A stretch of DNA of 64,000 bases from Pontibacter sp. SGAir0037 (GCF_005491705.1 NZ_CP028092.1:2170001-2234000); one strand, 5' to 3'. Positions 15,923-25,889 are shown, counted from the stretch's first letter. Program-made: numbers and translations. The notes: a model not told the origin generated them from the sequence alone.

Positions 15923-16525
15923 TTATGCCTTCATACTTGAGATAAAGCCACGTATAAAATCTTTCAGCACCATCTGGTTCATGTCTTCTCTGCCTTCCTC
16001 TGCTCCCATCATGTTAATAGATACTAGCCCGTGCAACATAGACCAGAAGGTGTGCAGCTTCAGAAACGGATCGGTATCGGGGCTGTTACCGGAAGCAATC
16101 AGTCCGTGAATAGGCTCCAGCACCAACTCGCTAAAAGTTGCCAGTTCGTTTATCTGGTTCACCTTTTCACAGGAAGGAATGCCTAACCCGTACATCACCT
16201 GGTAATAAGCCTTTTGACTGAAAGCGAATTTCCAATATGCATCTGCCATTGCCTCCACCTGCTTTTCGTAGCTGCCTGCACCTGCTTTTGCTTTAATCAG
16301 TTCCTGGTTCAGATGCTGAAAACCCTGCTTGGTTAACTCGAGCAGAATAGCTTCTTTATTAGCGAAATGATCATATATCACAGGAACGCTGTACTCAATT
16401 ACCTCCGCAATTTTGCGAATAGAAAGCGCCTGCCACCCATCCTGTACGACAAGCTCCCAAGCTGCCTCCAGAATAGAAGAGCGTAGCTCCTCTTTGTGCC
16501 GTTTCTTTCTTTCTGCTATTCCCAT
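15923..16525 (-). CDS. TetR-family transcriptional regulator
   Basis: 200 residues. The N-terminal helix-turn-helix (about 15-60: ILEAAWELVVQDGWQALSIR, then SVPVIYDHFANKEAILLEL) is typical of TetR. The C-terminal ligand domain with WKFAFSQKAYYQVMYGLGIP resembles the WHG/TetR_C_13 type. It lies upstream of yceI on the same strand with an 84-base gap that contains an operator candidate. A matching site lies 16 bases upstream of its own start, so autorepression together with control of yceI is the simplest reading. The ligand is unknown. Confidence 0.9.
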   Translation of the reverse strand: MGIAERKKRHKEELRSSILEAAWELVVQDGWQALSIRKIAEVIEYSVPVIYDHFANKEAILLELTKQGFQHLNQELIKAKAGAGSYEKQVEAMADAYWKFAFSQKAYYQVMYGLGIPSCEKVNQINELATFSELVLEPIHGLIASGNSPDTDPFLKLHTFWSMLHGLVSINMMGAEEGREDMNQMVLKDFIRGFISSMKA

Positions 16526-16541
16526 TTTATATCTGTTAAAT

Positions 16542-16556
16542 TACCTAACAGTGTTA
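16542..16556. promoter_or_regulatory. TetR operator candidate at its own promoter
   Basis: TACCTAACAGTGTTA, the exact reverse complement of the site at 15894-15908, containing TAACA-G-TGTTA. Its position just upstream of the TetR start fits autoregulation; divergent effects on the plus-strand gene at 16724 are possible. Confidence 0.6.
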
Positions 16557-16723
16557 ACAAAAGTAAGAGTTCATTTTGAAATAACAAAGCTTAGTAGTAT
16601 CATGCACCATATTTAATGCTGCCAGAGGCTGCTGCCTTTGTTGCAATATTTTATACTCATCCTTGGCGTAGTTAGCGAACTACGCGTAAAAACTTAACAT
16701 TTAAACCAAAGCATTTTATTCGT

Positions 16724-17587
16724 ATGCAAATAGCCATTACAGGAGCTACGGGGCAACTGGGCCGTCTCGTGGTTGAAAAGCTGAAAGAAAAAACATCCTC
16801 TGAGCACATTGTTGCGCTTGTTCGCTCACCTCAGAAAGCTGCTGACCTGGGTGTGGAAGCCAGGGAAGCTGACTACAACAAACTTGAAACACTTCACCGG
16901 GCACTGGCCAGCATAAATACATTACTCCTGATTTCAGGAAGTGAAGTGGGGCAACGTGCTGTACAGCATCAAAATGTTATAGATGCGGCAAAACAGGCTG
17001 GTGTGAAACGAATCGTTTATACAAGCATTCTACATGCAGATACTTCTTCCATCAGCCTAGCAGAAGAACATCGCGCCACAGAAGCTGCCCTGAAGAATTC
17101 TGGCATTCCCTATACTATACTTCGTAATAGTTGGTATACAGAAAATTACACAGGTTCCATTCCGGGAGCACTTGCGGGTGGTGCCTTTATGGGTAGCGCA
17201 GGCGAAGGCAAAATTTCTTCGGCTACCCGGTTAGATTTTGCGGAGGCCGCTGTTGCTGTTTTGACCACGGAAGGACACGAAGGAAAGACATATGAACTGG
17301 CCGGAGATGAAGCCTATACCCTCAGCGAACTGGCTGCGGAAGTTTCCCGCCAGACAGGTACTACAATTCCTTACAAGAACTTGTCAGAGACTGATTATGC
17401 TGCTGCACTCACGGGCTTTGGCTTACCCGAAGGATTGGCGCAGGCGATTGCCGGATGGGATGCCGCCGCATCGGAAGGCAACCTGTTCGATGACAGCCAT
17501 CAGCTCTCGGCACTCCTCAACAGGCCTACCACGCCCTTATCTGTTGCCGTAGCTGATGCCCTTCAATCAAATGCAAAAGCAGAGTAA
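16724..17587 (+). CDS. NmrA-type NAD(P)H:quinone oxidoreductase, QorB-like
   Basis: 287 residues. Rossmann fold with nucleotide-binding ITGATGQLG at residues 4-12, a VRSPQKA segment after the second strand that suits NADPH, and IVYTSILHAD and YTILRNSWYTEN motifs of the SDR_a/QorB (YtfG) subgroup. It should reduce quinones in the cytoplasm, or act as a redox sensor. It is divergent from the TetR gene at 15923, and such pairs often form a regulator-target unit. A paralogous reductase lies at 30305. A bidirectional terminator follows. Confidence 0.82.
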   Translation: MQIAITGATGQLGRLVVEKLKEKTSSEHIVALVRSPQKAADLGVEAREADYNKLETLHRALASINTLLLISGSEVGQRAVQHQNVIDAAKQAGVKRIVYTSILHADTSSISLAEEHRATEAALKNSGIPYTILRNSWYTENYTGSIPGALAGGAFMGSAGEGKISSATRLDFAEAAVAVLTTEGHEGKTYELAGDEAYTLSELAAEVSRQTGTTIPYKNLSETDYAAALTGFGLPEGLAQAIAGWDAAASEGNLFDDSHQLSALLNRPTTPLSVAVADALQSNAKAE

Positions 17588-17630
17588 TTTTTAGTATCTC
17601 GTTCTGATCTGCTACAGGATACAACACAAA

Positions 17631-17660
17631 AAAGCCATCCCGTTTTTTCGGGATGGCTTT
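17631..17660. terminator. bidirectional terminator
   Basis: 12-bp stem AAAGCCATCCCG / CGGGATGGCTTT with a T6 loop, between the convergent NmrA and serine hydrolase genes. Confidence 0.9.
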
Positions 17661-17678
17661 TAACATTGAAGCTGTTCC

Positions 17679-18920
17679 TTAAAGCTGCGCACTGGCTACT
17701 TTAGCCGGCTTTGTGTCTTTAATGGTTGCTGTGTCGGGCTGGATGGGATACAGGAACCGCTGCACATCTTTTAGGTACTGCAGGCTGCCGTTTGGCAGAT
17801 TACTCAATACAATTAGGGCGCTATGGTCTTTTTTATTGCGCATGAGGTATGTAGTATACCCATGCCACAGTCCACCGTGGTATACCACGCTGTCGCCACT
17901 TTCCAGGGCTTTAATTCTCCACCCGAACCCGTAGTCTTCGGTTTTCTTTTTTTCTGTACGGGAGCCTTTAAATGCCTCTTCAAGAGTTTCCCGCTTAACC
18001 AGTTTCTGGGTATACAATGCCTGGTCCCATTTGTAAAGATCTTCTACAGTAGAGTATACGCCCTTATCTCCGAGCACCGTATCTAAATAGTCGGTGGTTC
18101 TTTTCTGCCTGCCACGGGTATGGCCGGTAGCAAATTTTCCCATATAAGCAGTCAGATCATCGCTAAAAGTAAAAGTATGCTTCATATCCAGCCGCTCAAA
18201 AATGCGCTCCCGCAAAAAAGTAGAAAAGGGCATCCCGGAAGCCTCGTCCACAATAGCCGCTAACAGGCAGTAGCCTGTATTGCTGTAATCGAAGCGTGTG
18301 TTGGGAGTGTAAAAAATCTTTGGCTGGTGTTGAACCATCAGATGCACCACATCCTGGTTGGTTAAAGGCTTCTTCCGGTCCGGCCACAGCTCATCGCTGA
18401 AATAGGTATAGTTTGGCAGCCCGGATCGATGGGTAAGCAGTTGCCGTATGGTAACGCCTTTATAGGGGAAATCAGGCAAATACTGCTGCACACTATCATC
18501 ATACTGGAGCTTCCCCTGCTCTTTCAGCATCATAATGGCCATTGCCGTAAACTGTTTCGACACAGAGGCCAGCTGAAAGGCAGTTTCGGTGCTGAGGGAA
18601 TCCTTGCGGTAGAAATCTGCATAACCAAAAGCCCCCTTATAGATCACTTGGTCATACTTTGTCACCAGCACGGTACCGTTAAAGCCTTTTCTCTTGTGCA
18701 GGTGAGTGAAAATTGAATCGAGCTGCTGCCCCATTTTCCGGGCACTGGCCTCTGTAAATGAAGCAGGTATGTCAACCTTCTCTCTATCGTCGCCTCTTCT
18801 CCAGAAGGAGAAACTACTCTGGCCTTCTTCTTCGGAACCGGAGCAGGAAACTAAAAACAAACTGAATAAGGATGCTGTTAGGCACCGCACTAATGGAAAT
18901 TGTACTTTTAAAAAGGTCAT
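17679..18920 (-). CDS. serine hydrolase lipoprotein, beta-lactamase/PBP4-like fold
   Basis: 413 residues from the ATG at 18920, chosen because a signal peptide with lipobox LFLVSC follows at once; the longer frame adds 23 unlikely residues. Class C beta-lactamase/DD-peptidase fold: SxxK motif in LASVSKQFT, YxN motif in FDYSNTGY, and the third motif as HGG in VVYHGGLWHGY. Such proteins are esterases, D-aminopeptidases or peptidases more often than true beta-lactamases. A lipid anchor places it in the periplasm-facing envelope. It is not clearly in an operon. Confidence 0.86.
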   Translation of the reverse strand: MTFLKVQFPLVRCLTASLFSLFLVSCSGSEEEGQSSFSFWRRGDDREKVDIPASFTEASARKMGQQLDSIFTHLHKRKGFNGTVLVTKYDQVIYKGAFGYADFYRKDSLSTETAFQLASVSKQFTAMAIMMLKEQGKLQYDDSVQQYLPDFPYKGVTIRQLLTHRSGLPNYTYFSDELWPDRKKPLTNQDVVHLMVQHQPKIFYTPNTRFDYSNTGYCLLAAIVDEASGMPFSTFLRERIFERLDMKHTFTFSDDLTAYMGKFATGHTRGRQKRTTDYLDTVLGDKGVYSTVEDLYKWDQALYTQKLVKRETLEEAFKGSRTEKKKTEDYGFGWRIKALESGDSVVYHGGLWHGYTTYLMRNKKDHSALIVLSNLPNGSLQYLKDVQRFLYPIQPDTATIKDTKPAKVASAQL

Positions 18921-19066
18921 ACCTGAAAACCAACACGAGAAACAGTAGCAAATATAATTTACATTACCCTCCATTCTCAAACTGTTCACTAAAAAATGAG
19001 CCTGGCCAATCAGTAATTTATCAGATGCTTCCAGAGCGCTTCATGCTGATTTTACCGGCACGACCT

Positions 19067-19438
19067 TTACAACTGGTAGCCTGCCTTTGCAAGGACTTGG
19101 TCGAGCCGAAGCATCAGCTGTTTCAGACTTTTCAGTTCGTTCAGTTCCTCTGCCTCCAACAGTAACTGCAGGGAGCCATCAGAGGCATGCAGGCCCACCA
19201 GCGGGTAATGGTTATGGATGTGTGAAAATTTCCAATCGTTCTTATAGATGAATTCTACCCGGAGCGGAAGCTGTCGGAGGAAGGCTGCCCATTCCTGTTT
19301 TATGGTAAAGTTACCGTAGGTGAGCGCGCAAAGGCTACAGGCATAGGTGGCGGGTGAAATGATTTTATGTGCAAAATCGGTCATTTTGTTAAATAAACCC
19401 GTCTCGGCATTGTAAACGAAAAGCAGTTTCGGCTCCAT
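19067..19438 (-). CDS. conserved hypothetical protein
   Basis: 123 residues, cytosolic. It begins MEPKLLFVYNAETGLFNKMT and contains YACSLCALTYGNFT with two cysteines, then WKFSHIHNHYPLVG. Small proteins of this type, sometimes labelled GTPase without a P-loop, are found in Bacteroidota and cyanobacteria. No P-loop is present here, so I do not call a GTPase. It starts 38 bases after the end of the helicase gene on the same strand and may be co-transcribed with it. Confidence 0.65.
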   Translation of the reverse strand: MEPKLLFVYNAETGLFNKMTDFAHKIISPATYACSLCALTYGNFTIKQEWAAFLRQLPLRVEFIYKNDWKFSHIHNHYPLVGLHASDGSLQLLLEAEELNELKSLKQLMLRLDQVLAKAGYQL

Positions 19439-19476
19439 ACATCTTCTAACTTATAATATTTGCTGCACCACTCTTA

Positions 19477-22440
19477 TCAGGGCTTTGTCAGGCCCAGCCA
19501 ATCCTGTTTACTAAAGTTTCTGAAAACACGATCATCAGATTGTACCAGGTTGGAGGCAAGTTTGGCTTTGTTTTTCTGCATGATCAGGATCTTCTCCTCC
19601 ACTGTGTCGGGGCAAACCAGGCGCGCGGCTATAACGTTCTTCTGCTGCCCGATACGGTAACTGCGGTCGATGGCCTGGTTTTCGACCGCCGGATTCCACC
19701 ACGGGTCCACAATAAACACATAGTCGGCGGCCGTTAAGTTAAGACCAGTGCCGCCTGCTTTCAGGCTGATCAGGAATACCCTTGTTGCATCATCCTCCTG
19801 GAACCGGCTCACTACTTCTCCCCGGTTCCGGGTGCTGCCCGTCAGGTAAGCATGTTTGATCTCTTCCTTTACCAGCTCCTTTCTGATCAGGTCTAGCATC
19901 GACACAAACTGCGAGAACACCAGTATCTTATGTGTTTTGGAAACAGCCCGTACCTGCTCCAGCAGCATTTCTATTTTGGCCGAAGATTCACTGTAAAGCC
20001 CATCCTCCCCCAGCAGCAGCGGCGAATTACATATCTGCCGTAACCTGGTAATGCCTGCCAGCACATGCACCGATTGCTTTGGAAGTTCTTCTTCTGTACT
20101 GGCCGAAATAAATTCCCGGAACTCTTTTTCGTATGCATCATAAATCTTGCGCTGCTCCGGCCCCATTTCGCAGTATAAAATTACTTCTGTTTTTTCGGGT
20201 AATTCCGTAGCTACTTCCTGCTTTGTTCTTCGCAGTATAAACGGACTGATCCTGGCTTGTAAGGCGGCGGAACTGCGCCTGTCTTTGAATTTATCTATCG
20301 GTATGGCATAGGTGTTCCGAAAGAAGTTTCTGGAGCCCAACAGGCCGGGACAGGCAAAGGAAAGCTGGGCATAGATATCAAAGGTATTGTTTTCGAGCGG
20401 TGTACCCGAAAGTACTATCCTGTTCCGTGACTGAAGCAGACGTGCTGCCTTGTATCGCTGTGAGGCAATGTTTTTGATATTTTGGGACTCATCCAGGAAA
20501 ACATAATGGAACCGGTACTGGCGCAGGAAGCTTATATCTGAAACAAGGGTACCATAGGTAGTCATAACCACATCGTAGGAATCGAACGAGTCGGCGGTTT
20601 TAGCCCGGTCGGCACCATGTAAAACATACAGCTTAAGGCCTGGTGCAAACCTACCGATTTCAGCTTTCCAGTTATAGAGGAGCGATGTTGGCACCACCAG
20701 CAGATGGGCTCCTTTTTCTGGCCTGCCTTTTAACAGCAGCATGAAAGCGATTACCTGCACCGATTTCCCCAGCCCCATATCATCGGCCAGGCAACCCCCA
20801 AAGCCTGCGTTATCTAAAAAGTGTAGCCAGCTTAAGCCCTGCAGCTGGTACGGGCGGAGCGTTGTCTGCAGTTCTTCAGGTGCCGGAACGGCCGGTATGG
20901 TTTTTACATCTGAGAGCAGTCTGCTGTAATACGCCACCTCCTGTCTTACCTGCTCATCGAGCATGTGCTGCTCGTAAAGCTCGGCAAGTACAGTGTAGTT
21001 TGTTTTAGGTATTTTTAGAGTGTCCTCTTCTATGGTACCCGCTGCAAAATAGCTTTCGAATTTCCGGAGCCATTCTTCCGGTAAAATGCCAAGCGAACCG
21101 TCGCCCAGCTCAACGTACTTGCTCTTGTCTTTAACTGCACGGTGCAATTGCGTTAAAGAAGCTTTCTTTTTACCGTAGCGAACAGCCACTTCTGCATTAA
21201 ACCAGTTCAGGCCACTTGCCACCTGTATATGAATGCGTGCTTTGTGCTGGTTCAGCTTATTTCCTTTAAGTTCGTTAAAGCCCAATACCTTTATGCCCTG
21301 CCGGTCCCAGGCGTCGAAGGCATTTAAAAACCAGTTCTCGTCCAGAAAGCAGTTCTTATGCAGGTAAAAGTAGGGCAGTGGGCTTTCGAGTTGTTCCATA
21401 AAATCGGGGTGCTGCACCAGAAACAAAGTCATAAGCGCATCCTCCGCCTCCTTGTTCCGCTCTACACCCAGTAATTCGCCGGTATGGTCCTGGATAAAAA
21501 GCGGCTTGGTAGAAAGTACAGACACTTCCTTGTCGCGGTAACGCAGCACAGGGTTCAGCATCACATAGTCCTCCATATCCGACAGATAGATCAGCCGCTC
21601 CGGCTCTTCGTTAAACCCCGCCTGCTGTAACTGCGATTTGCTGGCTGGCCGCAGGTAAGTATGTTCTATGGGTACATCGTCCTCCATCTGGGACAGCACT
21701 TCCACGTTAAACCTCAGAAATTCGTCGGGAGGCAGCACAATGTCATGCTGTTGTTTTCTGAAGTAGCCAATGGAATCCATCAGGTTCTGCTTCTCACTAA
21801 AGTACCAGAGGTTGTCCAGTACCAGGAAGTAATCAAACTTTAACTGAATGCGGCTTAAAGGACAAAAAGATCCGTTAATTTTTACGGCTCCTTTTACAGT
21901 ATAGAAGTCTTCGTCTAAACTTACCTGTATCTTGAAATCGATGGCCGGCTGACTTACCTGAACCGGAAAAATGGACCGGCTGGTAATTTTTTCAGAAATA
22001 CTGCTATCGTGCAGGTAAAAAGCATAGTTAAAAGGGTTGTTCACCAACGACTGCAGGGCCATAAAATCTGTGGCAGATTTTTCGTAAAAATTCTGCAGCT
22101 TCATAATGGCGGTGTAAAACTTCAGTTCCTCCGGTTGCTGCGTCTGCCAGGCAAGTTCGATCGGGTTCAGAATGGTAATCGGGTTCTTCAGCTCGCCCGC
22201 ATGGCTTACCTGCACCTCGGCCAACTGGGCACTAAACAGGTTATAGTACCTGTGCTTGCCTATCACAATTATAACCTGCTTCTCCGATGGCTGCGCAATT
22301 GGTTTACTTTGTACAGAAAGGAAGTGTTTGAAAGCCGCCTCACCCGTATTGTTTCTCCGTGTGAATCCTTCGTAAGCTGTCACCTTCCCCGAAGGTTCAT
22401 AAGCAGTATCGTGCTGTTCCATGTGATGATAAACTTCCAA
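19477..22440 (-). CDS. SNF2-family DEAD/DEAH helicase-like ATPase
   Basis: 987 residues. The N-terminal half (1-480) has no clear domain but carries a stretch like the SNF2 accessory domains of bacterial HepA-type proteins. The ATPase core follows: Walker A ADDMGLGKSVQVIAF (about 555), motif II DESQ in YVFLDESQNIK, motif III LSGTPLENN, and the second lobe with ILVFSQFVSML, LKAGGTGLNLTAADYV and a QAIDRSYRIGQQ motif VI. It translocates on double-stranded DNA and probably remodels protein-DNA or RNA polymerase complexes. The following small gene at 19067 is close on the same strand. Confidence 0.9.
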   Translation of the reverse strand: MEVYHHMEQHDTAYEPSGKVTAYEGFTRRNNTGEAAFKHFLSVQSKPIAQPSEKQVIIVIGKHRYYNLFSAQLAEVQVSHAGELKNPITILNPIELAWQTQQPEELKFYTAIMKLQNFYEKSATDFMALQSLVNNPFNYAFYLHDSSISEKITSRSIFPVQVSQPAIDFKIQVSLDEDFYTVKGAVKINGSFCPLSRIQLKFDYFLVLDNLWYFSEKQNLMDSIGYFRKQQHDIVLPPDEFLRFNVEVLSQMEDDVPIEHTYLRPASKSQLQQAGFNEEPERLIYLSDMEDYVMLNPVLRYRDKEVSVLSTKPLFIQDHTGELLGVERNKEAEDALMTLFLVQHPDFMEQLESPLPYFYLHKNCFLDENWFLNAFDAWDRQGIKVLGFNELKGNKLNQHKARIHIQVASGLNWFNAEVAVRYGKKKASLTQLHRAVKDKSKYVELGDGSLGILPEEWLRKFESYFAAGTIEEDTLKIPKTNYTVLAELYEQHMLDEQVRQEVAYYSRLLSDVKTIPAVPAPEELQTTLRPYQLQGLSWLHFLDNAGFGGCLADDMGLGKSVQVIAFMLLLKGRPEKGAHLLVVPTSLLYNWKAEIGRFAPGLKLYVLHGADRAKTADSFDSYDVVMTTYGTLVSDISFLRQYRFHYVFLDESQNIKNIASQRYKAARLLQSRNRIVLSGTPLENNTFDIYAQLSFACPGLLGSRNFFRNTYAIPIDKFKDRRSSAALQARISPFILRRTKQEVATELPEKTEVILYCEMGPEQRKIYDAYEKEFREFISASTEEELPKQSVHVLAGITRLRQICNSPLLLGEDGLYSESSAKIEMLLEQVRAVSKTHKILVFSQFVSMLDLIRKELVKEEIKHAYLTGSTRNRGEVVSRFQEDDATRVFLISLKAGGTGLNLTAADYVFIVDPWWNPAVENQAIDRSYRIGQQKNVIAARLVCPDTVEEKILIMQKNKAKLASNLVQSDDRVFRNFSKQDWLGLTKP

Positions 22441-22468
22441 CCGGCCTCCTAAAGCTGCACCTGCAAAA

Positions 22469-24679
22469 TTACTCCGCTCGCTTTTCCCCAGGGTGGTAAG
22501 TTGCTTTAGCTCGTTTCTCTACATCCTCGCGGTAGTAGGCGACATCCTTAAAGGCAACGTCCGCATACCGCTGGGCCTGGTCGTCGAAATGCGGTGAGTC
22601 CGGGTTACCGCTTTGTCCGCCGGCCAGCATGCTTTTTGCTTTCACTTTCTCGCCGAACTCGACTACCGCTACAAAGCTGTTGCCGGAGGTGCCGTAAAGC
22701 CGTTTGGTATCGTACGCACTAGCGCCATACGAAGCCAGTGCCCCCCAATTTCCGGATGCCATGCCTATCGGCAGGCTCGGCAGGTTATCATTGAAAGGCT
22801 GCTTAATTTCACCGTTGATGCGCTGATAACGGTTTATTTCTCCCCAGGGAGTATTCCACTGGCCAAAGTCTTTCTCCAGTTGGCTGACTGTCTGGGCAAA
22901 AATATCCAGCCGCTCTTTGGCAGGCGCTGTAGCTGCATAGTACCGGAACCGCTCCATCAGGTTAAGGCCATTGGGCGCACTGCCGCTTTTCAGTAGGGTG
23001 GTTGCATAAAAATGAGCCAGCGACATGGCCACCGATTCTTTAGAAACAGCAAAATCCCATTTGCGCATTACCTCCACGGCCTCCTTCAGTTTCGGATCAC
23101 GGGTGCCTTGCTGATCATATGCCTTTACCAGCCCCGGTATCAGCACCTCAAATCCGGGCAGGTAAGGATCGTAGGCAAGCTGTATCAGCTTATCAAGCGT
23201 CAGGTTATCGGCTTTCTCCAGCAGTCGGATGGCATGCACGCCACGAAAGTTTTCAGGAGACTGCGACATGTAAACCGGGTAATCCTGCGGTTTCGGACTA
23301 TAGGCTCCTGCACTTGTAAAAGGTGTGGAATTGCAGTTCTGAATCCAGCCGTTCGGCGGGTTGATAACACGTATGGTTTCTTCCAGAGAATGTAATCCCT
23401 GCCAGTCGGTTTTCGGGTTACTTCCATCCACGGGTTTGGTATAGTTAAAAGAAGTATCGCGTATCGGAAAGAAGTTACCATGGTAATAAGCAATGTTGCC
23501 ATCTGCATCGGCATACACGGTTCCGTTAGACGAGTTGGTGCGCAGCTGCATCATTTCATTAAACTCTTTCAGATTGCTTTTCTTGGTCCGGGTGTAGGAC
23601 TGCGTCAGGGCTTCCACCGGCTTCCACATCAGGGCCGTTGCCACCCATTTATCTCCATTCTGATGCGTAATAGGCCCGTGGTGGGTTCTGAACGTCGTAA
23701 AAGTCTTCTGCTTCAGTTCATCTCCATCTTTGTAAGCCAGCGTTACTTCAGCAGTGGCAACAGGTCTTTTTTCATCTCCGTAGCGGTAATAGAACTTGCC
23801 ATTTTCTTTGATAACCGTCTCTTCAAATTCATCTATTACATCGGCATAAGCGGATGTATGCATCCAGCCGGTTTTTTCGTTAAAGCCCTGGTAAATAAAG
23901 AACTGACCCCAGGTAACGGCTCCGTAAGCATTCAAGCCTTCTTCACTGACAGCATGCACTTCTCCTCTGAAGAAAAAAGAGGTATGCGGATTAATGAGCA
24001 GCATAGCATTACCCGATGCCGTGTGCTTACCTGAAATGGTAAAGCCGTTCGATCCCTTAGGCTCCTCGAGCAAGGCCGGGTGCACAAGGCCATCGCCGTG
24101 CTTGTTCAGTCCAAGCGATTTGTTTTCTTCATAGAAAGCCTTTATCCTTTTAGTGGAAACACTTTCGATATCACCGCCGATAGAACCTTCGCTGAAGTAC
24201 ATCGGCATCCAGGGTTCGAAACGGGTAAGTAGTTTGGGCTTAACCTCCGGATGGGTATAGAGGTAGTAGTTAATGCCGTCGGCAAAGGCACGGCAAAGCG
24301 CCTTCAGCCACTCCGGGCTTTCCTCGTAGTGCTGCATGGCCTCTTCCTGCGACATATATAACCTGGCGCGCAGGTCGCTATAAAGCATTTCCTCTCCTTC
24401 TACCTCTGCCAGCCTGCCGATAGCCCAGGTATAGTTACGCTCTACTCTGTTAAAATCATCTTCGCACTGTGCATACAACAGTCCGAAAACAGCATCGGCA
24501 TCTGATTTACCGTACACATGCGGCACACCGAAATCATCGCGTATAATGGTAACCCGGGAAGCCTGCTCCTCCCATTTTTTCACCTCGGAGCCGGTGGTTG
24601 TTTTTTCTGCCACCGAACAGGAGAAAAGCAGGGCAACAAAAAGAAGTATTTGGCTGGTAGTCTTTACAATGTATTTCAT
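22469..24679 (-). CDS. penicillin acylase-family (acyl-homoserine-lactone acylase-like) lipoprotein
   Basis: 736 residues. The signal peptide ends in lipobox LLFSCS, so it is envelope-anchored. N-terminal nucleophile hydrolase of the penicillin/AHL acylase family: alpha chain about 40-205, then the self-cleavage site PKG|SNGFTISG, where the serine becomes the N-terminal nucleophile of the beta chain. Further family marks are HTSFFFRGEVH, the WMHTSAYADVIDEF region, and GWIQNCNSTPFTS with a candidate oxyanion asparagine. It should cleave amide-linked acyl groups; AHL degradation is possible but not shown. It lies 28 bases upstream of the SNF2 gene. Confidence 0.87.
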   Translation of the reverse strand: MKYIVKTTSQILLFVALLFSCSVAEKTTTGSEVKKWEEQASRVTIIRDDFGVPHVYGKSDADAVFGLLYAQCEDDFNRVERNYTWAIGRLAEVEGEEMLYSDLRARLYMSQEEAMQHYEESPEWLKALCRAFADGINYYLYTHPEVKPKLLTRFEPWMPMYFSEGSIGGDIESVSTKRIKAFYEENKSLGLNKHGDGLVHPALLEEPKGSNGFTISGKHTASGNAMLLINPHTSFFFRGEVHAVSEEGLNAYGAVTWGQFFIYQGFNEKTGWMHTSAYADVIDEFEETVIKENGKFYYRYGDEKRPVATAEVTLAYKDGDELKQKTFTTFRTHHGPITHQNGDKWVATALMWKPVEALTQSYTRTKKSNLKEFNEMMQLRTNSSNGTVYADADGNIAYYHGNFFPIRDTSFNYTKPVDGSNPKTDWQGLHSLEETIRVINPPNGWIQNCNSTPFTSAGAYSPKPQDYPVYMSQSPENFRGVHAIRLLEKADNLTLDKLIQLAYDPYLPGFEVLIPGLVKAYDQQGTRDPKLKEAVEVMRKWDFAVSKESVAMSLAHFYATTLLKSGSAPNGLNLMERFRYYAATAPAKERLDIFAQTVSQLEKDFGQWNTPWGEINRYQRINGEIKQPFNDNLPSLPIGMASGNWGALASYGASAYDTKRLYGTSGNSFVAVVEFGEKVKAKSMLAGGQSGNPDSPHFDDQAQRYADVAFKDVAYYREDVEKRAKATYHPGEKRAE

Positions 24680-24776
24680 GAGTTCTCTTAAAGAAACAGA
24701 AGAACTCCCAATTTAAGCAGTTTTGCTAAAAAATACACTTTAAAGTATACTCCGAAACAGAAAAGGCAGCTTTGCC

Positions 24777-25889
24777 TTACCCGATTGCTTCGTTCAGGCC
24801 GGGCAGCCTGCCGAAACGGTGCAAGGTGGCAATATGAGAGCGTAAGGCATCGCCAAAGGTCTTATTCTCCATATAAGGGATGTTGAACTCAGCGGCTGTT
24901 TCTCTCACAATTTCAGAAATGGCAGGATAATGCACATGGCAGACCTTGGGGAAAAGGTGGTGCTCGATCTGATAATTCAGCCCCCCCACATACCAGGACA
25001 ACCACTTATTGTTACGTGAAAAGTTTACTGTGGTGTGCAGCTGGTGTATGGCCCAGTCGTTTTCGATATTCCCGTTGCTATCCGGCCTCGGATGGCTGGT
25101 ACCCTCTACCGTATGCGCCAGCTGAAAAATAACTGTCAGCACGATGCCTGCCACAAAATGCATAAGCAGGAAGCCCGCCAGAACCTCCAGAAACGGGATG
25201 CCATATACAAGGGTAGGTACAACCAGAATTACAGAAAAGTACACCAGCTTCATCAGGATCAGCTTCAGCAACATCACCTGGTTTTTTTCTTTGGAATTCG
25301 GGTTCACGCCTTTCCTGATAAACAGGAAGTACTGCACAAAATCTTTGGCCAGCACCCAGTACAGCGTTAGTAAACCATAGAACAGAAACGCATATACCCA
25401 CTGCAGCTGATGATAAAACCTGATAGATGTATGCGGCGAAAACCGGAGCACCAGCCTGTCCTGTATGTCTTCGTCCATATCAACTACATTGGTATAGGTA
25501 TGATGCAGAATATTATGCTGCAGCTTCCAGTTAAAAGCGGAGCCGCCCACCAGGTTCAGTGTGTGGCCCATCCAGCTGTTAACGGCCTGGTTAGAAGAGT
25601 AGGCGCCATGGTTGGCATCGTGCATCACGCTCATCCCTATACCAGCTACGCCAAGTCCCATCATAAACCATAAGAACAGGCTCAGAGGTAAACCAGGCGT
25701 AAAACTTAGTAACAGCATAAAAGGCAGAATATAACATGCTAGCAGAGCTACACTCTTAACTACCATTTTGGCGTTGGCATTCCGGGAGATTTGGTTCTCT
25801 TTAAAATAAGCGTCCACTCTTCTGCGGAGCGTAAGGAAAAACAAGTTCCTGTCTTTGCTTACAAATTTTATTCTACCATCGGGTTTCAT
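24777..25889 (-). CDS. membrane fatty-acid desaturase, second copy
   Basis: 370 residues, paralogue of the protein at 14070-15191, colinear over its whole length, starting MKPDGRIKFVSKDRNLFFLT. Histidine boxes HDANHGAY, HNILHHTYTN and YQIEHHLFP match the di-iron front-end desaturase type. Four or five membrane spans are visible. Its two downstream-strand neighbours upstream of it (25919 and 26774) are cold-shock proteins, so the desaturase/cold-shock pairing of the first copy recurs. The gap to the gene at 25919 is only 29 bases, so co-transcription is likely, which would couple membrane unsaturation to a cold-shock response. Confidence 0.9.
   Translation of the reverse strand: MKPDGRIKFVSKDRNLFFLTLRRRVDAYFKENQISRNANAKMVVKSVALLACYILPFMLLLSFTPGLPLSLFLWFMMGLGVAGIGMSVMHDANHGAYSSNQAVNSWMGHTLNLVGGSAFNWKLQHNILHHTYTNVVDMDEDIQDRLVLRFSPHTSIRFYHQLQWVYAFLFYGLLTLYWVLAKDFVQYFLFIRKGVNPNSKEKNQVMLLKLILMKLVYFSVILVVPTLVYGIPFLEVLAGFLLMHFVAGIVLTVIFQLAHTVEGTSHPRPDSNGNIENDWAIHQLHTTVNFSRNNKWLSWYVGGLNYQIEHHLFPKVCHVHYPAISEIVRETAAEFNIPYMENKTFGDALRSHIATLHRFGRLPGLNEAIG

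Noticed and set aside
17679..18920. Beta-lactam resistance gene
   Set aside because: SxxK, YxN and HGG are shared with esterases and peptidases, which are much more common among such lipoproteins.
19067..19438. GTPase function for the small protein
   Set aside because: No P-loop or other GTPase motif is present.
22469..24679. Quorum-quenching AHL acylase as a firm function
   Set aside because: The Ntn-hydrolase signature supports the superfamily only; substrate residues cannot be judged from sequence alone.
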